Below the pieces are notes generated by a model. That model saw only the letters and a list, made by a program, of their open reading frames with translations, was not told where the DNA came from and did not search any database. 64,000 nucleotides of DNA. Source: Haloterrigena turkmenica DSM 5511. Lineage in GTDB: Archaea; Halobacteriota; Halobacteria; Halobacteriales; Natrialbaceae. Positions 7,995 to 15,775 of the stretch are shown piece by piece. Position 1 is the stretch's first letter; every line of letters begins with the position of its first letter. The translations under genes and the position numbers were made by a program. Location of the stretch: positions 434,001-498,000 of the forward strand of contig NC_013743.1 in assembly GCF_000025325.1 (NCBI RefSeq). Reading direction: 5' to 3'.

Positions 7995-8067
7995 CGTCCT
8001 GACGGAGATTTGAACTCCGGTCCCTGGCTCCGCAAGCCAAGAGGATAGTCCACTACCCTATCAGGAC
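7995..8067 (-). tRNA. tRNA-Arg (anticodon GCG)
   Basis: Full cloverleaf: acceptor GTCCTGA/TCAGGAC with discriminator G, anticodon stem TTGGC/GCCAG around the loop TTGCGGA (anticodon GCG), T arm CCGGAGTTCAAATCTCCG. It reads CGC and CGU codons. A TATA-like CTTTAATG at 8091-8098 lies 24-31 bases upstream. No CCA is encoded, so the CCA-adding enzyme at 11455 is needed. Confidence 0.95.
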
Positions 8068-8412
8068 TCATCTCTTAGTAACCGGGTGACCATTAAAGCA
8101 CTTTCGAAAGCGACCGGCTCCCGCACGACAATTTCACGCACGACCTGCTTGTAAACGGCCGTCTCTCGAGATCGGACAACGATAGCCCGGCGCCCCGTCG
8201 ACCACGCTGACGTTTATATTCGATCAGGCGCCCAGCGAGAGCCATGATCCGCCGCTCGAGTCTCGTCGACACACGGTCCGAGGCCGCCGTGTCGGACCGA
8301 CCGAAATCGCTCGATCGAATCGGTAGCACCGCCGTACTCGTCGGCCGTCGACCCGCGCCGGGACGCCGAATGAACAACGCTTATGCGCGGCCTACCCATG
8401 CACGAACATAGA
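8068..8412. other. Intergenic between tRNA-Arg and RPA gene
   Basis: It holds the tRNA-Arg promoter (left), a strong TATA-like GTTTATATTC at about 8213 and the rpa promoter at 8380. An open frame 8244-8411 (55 codons, Arg/Ser-rich) starts about 30 bases after the TATATTC element and stops just before the RPA start. I do not regard it as a proven gene. Confidence 0.3.
8380..8385 (+). promoter_or_regulatory. TATA box of RPA2-like gene
   Basis: CTTATG lies 28-33 bases before the ATG at 8413. This supports a leaderless transcript and the choice of that start over the in-frame ATG at 8398. Confidence 0.45.
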
Positions 8413-9876
8413 ATGAGCGACATCGAGGGCGTGTACGAAGACCTCGAGGCCGACGTTTCTCTCGAGGAGTTTCGCGAGGCCGTCGAGGCGAAAGTCGAGC
8501 AGATGGGCGGACTCGCGGACGAGGAGACGGCGGCGATGCTCGTCGCTCACGAGATCGGCGAGAGCGAGGTCGGCGGCATCGCCGACATCGAACCCGGCAT
8601 GGAGGAGGCGAAGTTCGTCGCCAAAGTGCTCTCGATCGGCGACGTACGGACGTTCGAACGCGACGGCGAGGACGAGGACGGCCGCGTCGTCAACGTCGAG
8701 GTCGCCGATGAGACTGGCTCCGTCCGGGCCGCCTTCTGGGACGAGCACGCCGAGGCCGCCACCGAGGAACTCGAGGAGGGCCAGGTACTGCGAATCAAGG
8801 GGCGTCCCAAGGAGGGCTTTTCCGGCGTCGAGGTCAGCGTCGACGACGTCGAACCGGATCCGGACACGGAGATCGACGTCCAAGTTTCGGACACTCACAC
8901 CGTCGAGGCCCTCTCGCTCGGTCTCTCGAACGTCAACCTCGTCGGGCTGGTCTTAGACACCGACAGCGTCCGCACCTTCGACCGCGACGACGGCTCCGAG
9001 GGGAAGGTGTCGAACCTCGTCCTCGGCGACGAGACCGGCCGCATCCGCGTCACGCTGTGGGACGAGCAGGCCGACCTCGCGACCGAGTTCGACCCCGGCG
9101 AGACCGTCGAGGTGATCGACGGCTACGTCAAGGAACGCGACGGCAACCTCGAGCTCCACGTCGGCAACCGCGGCGCCGTCGAGGAAGTCGACGAGGAGGT
9201 CGAGTACGTCCCCGAGAGCACGCCCATCGAGGACCTCGAGATCGGCCAGACGGTCGACATCGCGGGCGTCGTCCGCTCTGCGGACCCCAAGCGGACCTTC
9301 GACCGCGACGACGGCTCCGAGGGCCAGGTCCGGAACATTCGCGTCCAGGACGCGACCGGCGACATCCGCGTCGCGATGTGGGGCGAGAAGGCCGATCTCG
9401 ACGTCGGGCCGGGCGACGAGGTCGCACTCGGCGACGTCGAGATCCAGGACGGCTGGCAGGACGACCTCGAGGCCTCCGCGGGCTGGCAGTCGACGATCAC
9501 GGTTCTCGAGTCCGACTCCGGCAGTTCCGGCGGCGAGAGCGCTGCGGACGATGCGAGCAACGAGAACGCCGGTCTCTCGGCGTTCGGTGGCGATGCCGAC
9601 GGCCCAGCCGAGGAGGAAAGCGAAACAAGCGCCGCCTCGAGCGACGACGCCCGTGGCACCACCGGTGCCAACGCCGACGCCGAAACCGACGAGCCGACCG
9701 ACGGCGAGGAACTCGAGTTCACCGGCGTCGTCGTGCAGGCCGGCGACCCGGTCGTACTGGACGATGGCGAGTCGACGATGAGCGTCGCGACCGACGCCGA
9801 CGTCGGCCTCGGCGAGGAGGTCACCGCCCGCGGGATCGTCCGGGACGGTCGCCTCGAGGCAAACGACGTGTTCTGA
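8413..9876 (+). CDS. rpa2: Single-stranded DNA-binding protein, RPA2-like
   Basis: 487 residues with repeated OB folds at about residues 65-155, 170-260 and 280-375, each with the signature F-[DE]-R-D-(D)G then V-x-N-x-x-x-x-D-x-T-G-x-[IV]-R-x-[AT]-[LF]-W. An acidic Ser/Gly-rich linker follows, then a partial OB fold at 425-487. There is no zinc finger. Its length and domain order fit the haloarchaeal RPA2 group, which coats ssDNA in replication and repair. It is followed after 66 bases by a histone and its deacetylase, a DNA-management cluster. The start was chosen by TATA spacing. Confidence 0.92.
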   Translation: MSDIEGVYEDLEADVSLEEFREAVEAKVEQMGGLADEETAAMLVAHEIGESEVGGIADIEPGMEEAKFVAKVLSIGDVRTFERDGEDEDGRVVNVEVADETGSVRAAFWDEHAEAATEELEEGQVLRIKGRPKEGFSGVEVSVDDVEPDPDTEIDVQVSDTHTVEALSLGLSNVNLVGLVLDTDSVRTFDRDDGSEGKVSNLVLGDETGRIRVTLWDEQADLATEFDPGETVEVIDGYVKERDGNLELHVGNRGAVEEVDEEVEYVPESTPIEDLEIGQTVDIAGVVRSADPKRTFDRDDGSEGQVRNIRVQDATGDIRVAMWGEKADLDVGPGDEVALGDVEIQDGWQDDLEASAGWQSTITVLESDSGSSGGESAADDASNENAGLSAFGGDADGPAEEESETSAASSDDARGTTGANADAETDEPTDGEELEFTGVVVQAGDPVVLDDGESTMSVATDADVGLGEEVTARGIVRDGRLEANDVF

Positions 9877-9942
9877 CGGCGCGAGCAACCTCATCGGACG
9901 TCTAGGAAAAGCGTTAAGGGACTTTGCTCCGCCTAGCATGGT

Positions 9943-10374
9943 ATGAACGTCGAACTCCCGTTCGCCCCGGTGGACACGATCATCCGGCGGAACGCGGGCG
10001 ATCTACGGGTGAGTGCCGACGCGTCGAAGGAACTCGCAACGCGGATTCAGGAACACGGAAGCGAGCTCGCAATCGACGCCGCCGAGCAAGCGACCCGAGA
10101 CGGGCGCAAGACGCTGATGGCCCAGGACTTCGGCGTCGAGACGGTCGTCGATAAGGACGACCTCGAGCTGCCGGTCGCGCCCGTCGACCGTATCGCCAGA
10201 CTCGAAATCGACGACCGATATCGCGTCTCGATGGACGCCCGGGTGGCGCTGGCAGACATTCTCGAGGACTACGCGGACAACGTCGCTCGAGCGGCCGCGA
10301 CCCTCGCGCGCCACGCCGACCGCCGGACGATCACCGAAGACGACATCGAGACGTACTTCTCGCTGTTCGAGTGA
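9943..10374 (+). CDS. hstA: Archaeal histone, fused doublet
   Basis: 143 residues made of two histone folds in tandem. Fold 1 is about residues 3-66 (LPFAPVDTIIRRNAGDLRVS through DGRKTLMAQDFG). Fold 2 is about 76-142 (LPVAPVDRIARLEIDDRYRVS through ADRRTITEDDIETYFSLF). Such covalent heterodimer-like histones are typical of haloarchaea. It binds DNA and in halophiles may act more as a regulator than as bulk chromatin. One base separates its stop from the deacetylase ATG, so the two are co-translated. Confidence 0.97.
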   Translation: MNVELPFAPVDTIIRRNAGDLRVSADASKELATRIQEHGSELAIDAAEQATRDGRKTLMAQDFGVETVVDKDDLELPVAPVDRIARLEIDDRYRVSMDARVALADILEDYADNVARAAATLARHADRRTITEDDIETYFSLFE

Positions 10375-10375
10375 G

Positions 10376-11398
10376 ATGCAGTTTGGCTACAGCGAGACTT
10401 GTCTCGCACACGATCCCGGTTCGCGCCACCCGGAGTCGCCGGACCGGCTCCGCGCGATACGGGAGCGACTGAAGAAGAAACACGGCGTCGAGTACGTCGA
10501 GGCAGACCCCTGCGATCTCGACCGGCTGGCGGCCGTCCACGAGCGGGAGTACCTCGAGTCCGTCCGGGAGTTCTGCGCCGACGGCGGCGGCAACTGGGAC
10601 CCCGACACGAGCGCGGTCGAGGAGACCTGGGACGCGGTCTGCCAGAGCGCCGGGCTCGCCTGCTGGGCCGTCGAGGCCGCCCTCGAGGGAGCGACGGGGC
10701 GGCGGACGCCGTTCTCGATCGGCCGGCCGCCGGGCCACCACGCCGTCTACGACGACGCCATGGGGTTTTGCTTCGTCAACAACGTCGCGGTCGCCGCCCA
10801 GTACGCGCTGGACGCGTACGACGTCGATCGGGTCGCGATCGTCGACTGGGACGTCCACCACGGCAACGGGACCCAGGACATCTTCTACGATCGCGACGAC
10901 GTCTTCTTCGTCTCGATCCACGAACAGGGGCTCTATCCGGGCACCGGCGCCGTCGACGAGACCGGCGAGGGAGCGGGCGAGGGAACCACGATGAACATCC
11001 CGATGCCCGCCGGCACCGACGACCGCGAGTATCTCGCGGCGGTCGAGGGGCCGATCAGCCACGCGCTGACCGACTACGATCCCGATCTGCTCCTGATCAG
11101 CGCCGGCTTCGACGCCCATCGCCACGATCCGATCTCGCGCATTCGGCTCTCGACGGAGGCCTACGCCCTGATGACCGACCGATTCCGGACGCTGGCCGAC
11201 GAGACCGACGCCGCCTTCGCCTTCATCCTCGAAGGCGGCTACGGACTGGACGTTCTCGCGGACAGCGTCGCCATCGTCCACGAGACCTTCGACGGACGCG
11301 AGCCGATCGAGCCCGACTCGGAGTTCGGCGAGAAGGCCGAGTCGGCGCTCGACGAGGTTCTCGAGGCGCACGGACTGGATATCGACCTCGGGGACTGA
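10376..11398 (+). CDS. Histone deacetylase family protein (class II-like)
   Basis: 340 residues with the complete arginase/deacetylase core: GRPPGHHAVYDDAMGFCFVNN (tandem active-site histidines, about residue 120), VDWDVHHGNGTQDIFY (Zn Asp and His, about 160), SAGFDAHRHDP (Zn Asp, about 243) and LEGGYG near 287. It removes acetyl groups from lysines or polyamine-like substrates. The one-base spacing to the histone gene suggests, but does not prove, histone as substrate. Lysines are few in this histone (one in GRKT, one in SKEL, one in DKDD). Confidence 0.95.
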   Translation: MQFGYSETCLAHDPGSRHPESPDRLRAIRERLKKKHGVEYVEADPCDLDRLAAVHEREYLESVREFCADGGGNWDPDTSAVEETWDAVCQSAGLACWAVEAALEGATGRRTPFSIGRPPGHHAVYDDAMGFCFVNNVAVAAQYALDAYDVDRVAIVDWDVHHGNGTQDIFYDRDDVFFVSIHEQGLYPGTGAVDETGEGAGEGTTMNIPMPAGTDDREYLAAVEGPISHALTDYDPDLLLISAGFDAHRHDPISRIRLSTEAYALMTDRFRTLADETDAAFAFILEGGYGLDVLADSVAIVHETFDGREPIEPDSEFGEKAESALDEVLEAHGLDIDLGD

Positions 11399-11454
11399 GT
11401 ACTGACCTCGATTCGAAACGACGCACTCTCTGTCTCCCTTCTCGCGGCCGCGGT

Positions 11455-12939
11455 TCAGGGTCGCGGCTCGAAGTACCGCGCCAGCTCTCGGCCGAACTCC
11501 TCGCACAGCGTCGCGATCCCGTCGCCGACCAGCACCTCGTATTCGTCCTCGAGGGCTGTCTCGACGTGAGCGCCGAGCCCGACGTCGAAGAGCCGATCGC
11601 TCTCGAGGAATCCGCGAGCCGTGGTGAACTCGCGGGGCCGTTCGGTGACGTAGCGATCGCCGTCGATGAAGGGGCCGTAGGCGTCGGGATCGTCGGCGTA
11701 TGCCTCGTAGAACCCGTCGGCGTGACTCCGGACGTGGATCGGCGGCCCGTCGTGGCGCTCGACGGCGGGCCGGTTCGCGACCGCGAGTTCGGCGAGGATC
11801 ACCGCGGTGTCGTCGGCGACCGTCGTCGCCCGGAAGACGTCGAAGCCGCGGTCGTCGAGGCCGGTCGTGATCCCCTCGAGGGATTTCCGTAGCTGCGGGT
11901 AGAGCTGGTCTTCGACGAGGTCGGGTGCCTCGAACTGGACCGCGATCGGCGTGGTGCCCCGCCGCTCGAGGTGTGCGCGCAGGGCCGTCTCATCGAGCGG
12001 ATCGGGATCGTCGGGCTCGAACACCTCGGTGCGGGGGGCTTCGAGAAACCTGCGAGCGTAATGCTGGAGGCGAGCGACGTTCTCGGCGGCACAGACGGCG
12101 GCGACGTTGCGCTCGGGATCGGTGGGATCGATGACGATCAGTGGATCGTCGAACGGGAGGTCGGCGTCGCCGACCTCCGCATTCCGAGACGCCTTCGCCG
12201 TCTCGTGCTCCCGGCCGTGGTCTTCGGGATCGAGTTCGACCGGCGGCTGCCACTCGGCCGCGGCCTCGAGCAACTCTCGGAAGCCGCCGTACTCGACGAC
12301 GAGGAGTTCGGTGAGATAGCCGCTGAAACCGCGCGTTCGGAGGTCGCTCCCGTAGGCGCCGATCCCCTTGAGGAACTGCTTGGCGAGCCGGACGTCGGCG
12401 GTCAGCTCGTCGTCGAGTCGCGCCTGCAAGTAGCTGGTGTGGAAGGGCGTGCGGTCGACGGCCGAGCGAATTTCGATCGCCGACTCGAGGCGGAAACAGG
12501 GGACGACGTCGACGTCGAACCCCTCGACGGTCCCCTTGACGTAGGGGTGTTCGGCGTACTCTTCGTGGCCCTCGGGAAGCGTTTCGTGGCCGACCTCGAG
12601 GCCGTAGCGCTCTAAGGTCTCGCGGTCGAGTTCCGGCGGGAAGCGCACGAAGATGTCGATATCACGATCGCCGCTGATCCAGGTGTTTCGGGCGGTGGAG
12701 CCGACCTGCATCACGTCGGCCTCGGGAGAGCGCTCGGTCGCGGCGGCCTCGGCGCGCTCGATGAGGCGGTCGGCGACCGTCCGGAGGCGGTCGCGCTCCT
12801 CGGCGTCGGGCTCGATATGCTCACGGATCGCGGCGACGACCGACTCGACGTCGTCGCGGTCGTCGTCGATGCTCGAGCCGCGCTCGTCGACCGTCCCACT
12901 GGTCCCTCGCTCGTCGCTCTCGGCGTCCTCCTCGCTCAT
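11455..12939 (-). CDS. cca: CCA-adding enzyme (tRNA nucleotidyltransferase, class I)
   Basis: 494 residues. The catalytic motif is GSTARNTWISGDRDIDIFVRF at about 92-112 (GS...D-x-D), with the third carboxylate in FDVDVVPCF near 159. The archaeal class I central domain (HTSYLQARL, then VRLAKQFLKGIGAYGSD) and the tail domain follow. It adds CCA to tRNA 3' ends, required because none of the tRNAs here encode CCA. The first ~35 residues are an acidic Ser/Asp-rich extension. The gene stands alone, convergent with the deacetylase. Confidence 0.96.
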   Translation of the reverse strand: MSEEDAESDERGTSGTVDERGSSIDDDRDDVESVVAAIREHIEPDAEERDRLRTVADRLIERAEAAATERSPEADVMQVGSTARNTWISGDRDIDIFVRFPPELDRETLERYGLEVGHETLPEGHEEYAEHPYVKGTVEGFDVDVVPCFRLESAIEIRSAVDRTPFHTSYLQARLDDELTADVRLAKQFLKGIGAYGSDLRTRGFSGYLTELLVVEYGGFRELLEAAAEWQPPVELDPEDHGREHETAKASRNAEVGDADLPFDDPLIVIDPTDPERNVAAVCAAENVARLQHYARRFLEAPRTEVFEPDDPDPLDETALRAHLERRGTTPIAVQFEAPDLVEDQLYPQLRKSLEGITTGLDDRGFDVFRATTVADDTAVILAELAVANRPAVERHDGPPIHVRSHADGFYEAYADDPDAYGPFIDGDRYVTERPREFTTARGFLESDRLFDVGLGAHVETALEDEYEVLVGDGIATLCEEFGRELARYFEPRP

Positions 12940-13034
12940 CAGGTAGGGCTACTCGAGCGGTGCGTGAAAGGGTGTCGAACCGCCGGAAGCGAAAACGAAA
13001 GCCCTATCAAATACACCCGGCTATCATGAGATGA

Positions 13035-13140
13035 GCCGAAGTAGCTCAGATGGTAGAGCACCTCGCTGTTACGGTGACACAGTGTTTCGCTGGTCGCCGC
13101 AGATACGAGGTTGTCCCAGGTTCGAGTCCTGGCTTCGGCG
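13035..13140 (+). tRNA. tRNA-Asn (GTT) with 33-nt intron
   Basis: Acceptor GCCGAAG/CTTCGGC, D arm, anticodon stem CCTCG (13061-13065)/CGAGG (13106-13110), anticodon GTT at 13068-13070, T arm CCAGGTTCGAGTCCTGG. An intron of 33 bases (13072-13104) follows position 37, the canonical archaeal site for the splicing endonuclease. A TATA-like AAATAC lies at 13009-13014. The 3' end is duplicated at 13272-13293. Confidence 0.93.
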
Positions 13141-13293
13141 CTGTTTTCTCGATTTCAACTTACGAGGAGTTCTCTCCGAGCAAAAGCAGGAGAGAAAACA
13201 GCGGAACAAGACAGACTCGAACACGCGAGTCGCATGCGGCCGAACAAAGTAAGGCCGACCGTCTCGCACCTGTTCGAGTCCTGGCTCCGGCGC
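13140..13293 (+). repeat. tRNA-Asn 3'-end duplication with hairpins
   Basis: After the tRNA, an 11-bp perfect inverted repeat (GCTGTTTTCTC at 13140-13150 with GAGAAAACAGC at 13192-13202) encloses 41 bases. Then comes a CGGCC/GGCCG hairpin (13237-13257) with the 11-base loop GAACAAAGTAA, and then a near-perfect copy of the tRNA 3' end at 13272-13293 (one mismatch). No gene is visible from 13141 to 13465. Confidence 0.75.
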
Positions 13294-13465
13294 TCGCAAA
13301 TTTCTTCGACATTTTCGAGTAGATCAGAACGCATAGCGTTCCGAGCGTACTGTTTTTCGAACACTACTCGCGAGGAGCGATAGCGTCACTCGACTCTGTA
13401 CTTCGCAAACGCGAAAACACCGGATTCGAACGCGCAACTCGCAGTTCGGTCTCCGCGTCCTGTTG

Positions 13466-13472
13466 TTTATAT
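13466..13472 (+). promoter_or_regulatory. TATA box of PD-(D/E)XK nuclease gene
   Basis: TTTATAT lies 24-30 bases before the GTG at 13496, indicating a leaderless transcript starting at that GTG. Confidence 0.6.
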
Positions 13473-13495
13473 CCGATCGAGCGGCCAGACCGTTC

Positions 13496-13963
13496 GTGTC
13501 GGATCGAACCACGTGTTACGAGAATCTCGAGCAGCCACAGAAGCGCGGCCACGCGACCGAAGCGATCGTTCGGGCGGCGTTCGCGGTGCGCGATATCCCC
13601 GTCCTCGTTCCCACCTCCGATAACGAACCGTACGATCTCGTCGTCGAAGTCGGGGGTCGGTTCCACCGCATACAGTGCAAGACGGCCTACCGAAAGAGCG
13701 AGGGGACGGTCGCGTTCGAGACGGTCGTCACGCGACGGCGTGGCGACGGCTACGATCGCGAGGACTACCACGGACGCGCGGAGTACTTCGCGGTCTACGA
13801 TCCGATCAACGACAACCGGTATCTGATTCCTGTCTCGGACGCGGCGGACGGGAAGATGGAGATTCGGTTTCGGGAACCGAACAACGGGCAACGGGTCGGG
13901 ATCAACTGGGCCGAAGATTACCTGCTCGAGGAGCGACTCGCCGATCTCCGGCGGCCCCGATAG
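13496..13963 (+). CDS. PD-(D/E)XK endonuclease-like protein (PDDEXK_5 type)
   Basis: 155 residues from the GTG at 13496. The N-terminal helix KRGHATEAIVRAAFAVRDIPVLVP is followed by the nuclease core: PYDLVVEVGGRFHRIQCKTA carries the Asp and the Gln-x-Lys of the PD-(D/E)XK motif (about 48-68). The family is known from group I intron-associated homing endonucleases, but free-standing archaeal copies like this are common and probably serve DNA repair or defence. It stands right behind the tRNA-Asn repeat tract, a site where cargo genes accumulate. Confidence 0.85.
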   Translation: MSDRTTCYENLEQPQKRGHATEAIVRAAFAVRDIPVLVPTSDNEPYDLVVEVGGRFHRIQCKTAYRKSEGTVAFETVVTRRRGDGYDREDYHGRAEYFAVYDPINDNRYLIPVSDAADGKMEIRFREPNNGQRVGINWAEDYLLEERLADLRRPR

Positions 13964-13977
13964 CGATAGCGCTGGCT

Positions 13978-14460
13978 TCAGCCGTCCCGGAGCTGGCCGA
14001 TCGAATCCAGCGGGACCAGCGAGTAGTCGACGCGATCGACGGCCTCGATCGCGCGGAGGGTGCCGACGAACGTCGACATCGCCTCGAGATCGCCCTCGAG
14101 GACGAACAGGTCGACGAAGTAGCCGGGTTCCGACCGCGATTCCGGGTCGCGATCTGTGTCGCACGACGGACAGCCACACCCCTCGCCGACGTGACCGTGG
14201 TCGGTCGAGGCGACGACGTCGTCGTACTCGTGGCGCAGTTCCGTCACGCGGCGTTCGACGCGCTGGCTGCCGAACTCGTAGAAGACGCTGACGACGCCGG
14301 CGAGGGGTCGGTCCTCGAGACGGTCGTCCTCGAACTCCGCGAGTAGCGTCCGCGCGCTCTCGCGGACGACCTCGCTGCGACCGGTGTAGTCGTGATCGGC
14401 GGCGTGGGTGTCGAGTCGATCGATCAGGTCTGCAGGCATCGAGACGCTGACGATGGGCAT
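13978..14460 (-). CDS. NikR-like metal-responsive ribbon-helix-helix regulator
   Basis: 160 residues. The N-terminal ribbon-helix-helix is at 2-45 (VSVSMPADLIDRLDTHAADH, GRSEVVRESARTLL). The C-terminal ACT-like metal domain is at 55-155. Residues H77, H88, H90 and C95 fall where E. coli NikR has its nickel ligands (H76, H87, H89, C95). Two extra cysteines, C97 and C100, follow in an insert GCGCPSCDTD. It is divergent from two CobW-type GTPases with a palindrome between them, so it probably controls them in response to Ni, Co or Zn. Which metal is not clear. Confidence 0.85.
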   Translation of the reverse strand: MPIVSVSMPADLIDRLDTHAADHDYTGRSEVVRESARTLLAEFEDDRLEDRPLAGVVSVFYEFGSQRVERRVTELRHEYDDVVASTDHGHVGEGCGCPSCDTDRDPESRSEPGYFVDLFVLEGDLEAMSTFVGTLRAIEAVDRVDYSLVPLDSIGQLRDG

Positions 14461-14486
14461 CGTCGATATGAAGATCGGATAGAGCC

Positions 14487-14497
14487 ATAATAGTATT
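14487..14497 (-). promoter_or_regulatory. TATA box of NikR-like gene
   Basis: AT-rich AATACTATTAT on the minus strand, about 27-37 bases before the ATG at 14460. Confidence 0.4.
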
Positions 14498-14504
14498 TGT
14501 TAGA

Positions 14505-14526
14505 ATTGCTGTCTCAGTTACGCAAT
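14505..14526. promoter_or_regulatory. Inverted repeat ATTGC-N12-GCAAT, possible metal-regulator operator
   Basis: Two 5-base arms separated by 12 bases, centred between the two divergent TATA boxes (14487-14497 and 14534-14542). A NikR-type dimer or tetramer binding here could control both directions. Confidence 0.4.
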
Positions 14527-14533
14527 AGCTAAT

Positions 14534-14542
14534 ATTATTAAT
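14534..14542 (+). promoter_or_regulatory. TATA box of CobW-type GTPase operon
   Basis: ATTATTAAT ends 28 bases before the ATG at 14570, in keeping with a leaderless transcript. Confidence 0.5.
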
Positions 14543-14569
14543 CCGGCAGGGCATATTCACAACCGACCC

Positions 14570-15775
14570 ATGACCGACCGCATTCCCGTGACCGTCCTGA
14601 GCGGCCCGCTCGGTGCCGGCAAGACGACCGTTCTCAACCACGTACTGACCGCCGACCACGGCTTCGAGGCGGCCGTCGTCGTCAATGACATGGGCGACGT
14701 CAACGTCGACGCCGAACACGTCGCCCGGCAGACCGATCTGGGTGGCGACGAGGAAATCATCGAACTCTCGAACGGCTGTATCTGCTGTCGGCTGCGCGGG
14801 GACATGCTCGAGGAAGTCGGCCGACTGGCCGACCGCCTCGAGTTCGACTACCTGCTGGTCGAATCCTCGGGCATCTCGGAGCCGATTCCGGTCGCCCAGA
14901 CGTTCGCGATGGGATTCGAGGACGCCGACTTCGATCCGACCGACACCTACGAACTCGATACGATGGTTACCGTCGTCAACGCTCACAGCATCTGGGAATC
15001 GTTCGACGCCGGGACCGCACTGACGGACCAGCAGCTCGAGGGCGACGCCGGCCGCGTGCCCGAGGAAGTACTGCTCGACCAGATCGAGTTCTGTGACGCC
15101 CTCTTGCTGAACAAGTGCGACCTCGTCCCCGACGACGCGCTCGCGGAAATCGAGGCCGTTCTCGAGCGCCTGCAGCCGCGAGCAGAGATCGTTCGGACCG
15201 CGTTCGGCGACGTCGATCCGACCGACATCCTCGACACCGACCGGTTCGACTTCGAGCGCGCGCAGGCGTCGGCGGGCTGGAAGCGCGAACTGCAGCACGA
15301 CCACCACCACGACCCGCAGGCGGAACACGGCGTCACGTCGTTCGCGTACAAGCGCGATCGACCGTTCCACCCCGAACGCATCGCGGCGCTGCTCTCGGAG
15401 TTGCCCGCGGAACTCGTCCGTGCGAAGGGCTTCTTCTGGAGCGCCGGTCGCGAAGACGTCGCGATGGGGATCGACAAGGCCGGCACGTCCGTCCGGGCCG
15501 GTCCGACGGGACAGTGGTTGGCCACCCTTCCCGAAGAAGAGCGCGAGCAGTTCTTCGCCGCGCGGCCGGGCCTGAAAGACGACTGGGACGAAGAATGGGG
15601 CGACCGGGGAACGAGCCTCGTCTTTATCGGTCGCGACTTCGACGAGGAGCCCCTGATCGACCGCCTCGAGGACTGCCTGCTGACCGACGCCGAGATGGAC
15701 GACGACTGGGACGCCTACCCCGATCCGTTCGGATCGGAAGACCGACGTGAACTCGCGCTCGCTGACGAGACATGA
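14570..15775 (+). CDS. CobW/COG0523 family metal-chaperone GTPase
   Basis: 401 residues. Walker [10 protein letters not shown] is at 12-20, the metal-binding CICC motif of COG0523 at 70-73, Walker B-type ESSGISEP near 98, guanine-specificity NKCD near 182, and a CobW C-terminal domain from about 265. A His run ([11 protein letters not shown]) at about 240 may hold metal. COG0523 proteins deliver Zn, Co or similar metals to client enzymes. ATGA overlap with the next gene shows co-translation with a second COG0523 protein. Confidence 0.93.
   Translation: MTDRIPVTVLSGPLGAGKTTVLNHVLTADHGFEAAVVVNDMGDVNVDAEHVARQTDLGGDEEIIELSNGCICCRLRGDMLEEVGRLADRLEFDYLLVESSGISEPIPVAQTFAMGFEDADFDPTDTYELDTMVTVVNAHSIWESFDAGTALTDQQLEGDAGRVPEEVLLDQIEFCDALLLNKCDLVPDDALAEIEAVLERLQPRAEIVRTAFGDVDPTDILDTDRFDFERAQASAGWKRELQHDHHHDPQAEHGVTSFAYKRDRPFHPERIAALLSELPAELVRAKGFFWSAGREDVAMGIDKAGTSVRAGPTGQWLATLPEEEREQFFAARPGLKDDWDEEWGDRGTSLVFIGRDFDEEPLIDRLEDCLLTDAEMDDDWDAYPDPFGSEDRRELALADET

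Noticed and set aside
13364-15370. 668-codon minus-strand open frame
   Set aside because: Antisense shadow of the CobW-type GTPase and the nuclease; composition is Arg-rich and unlike haloarchaeal proteins.
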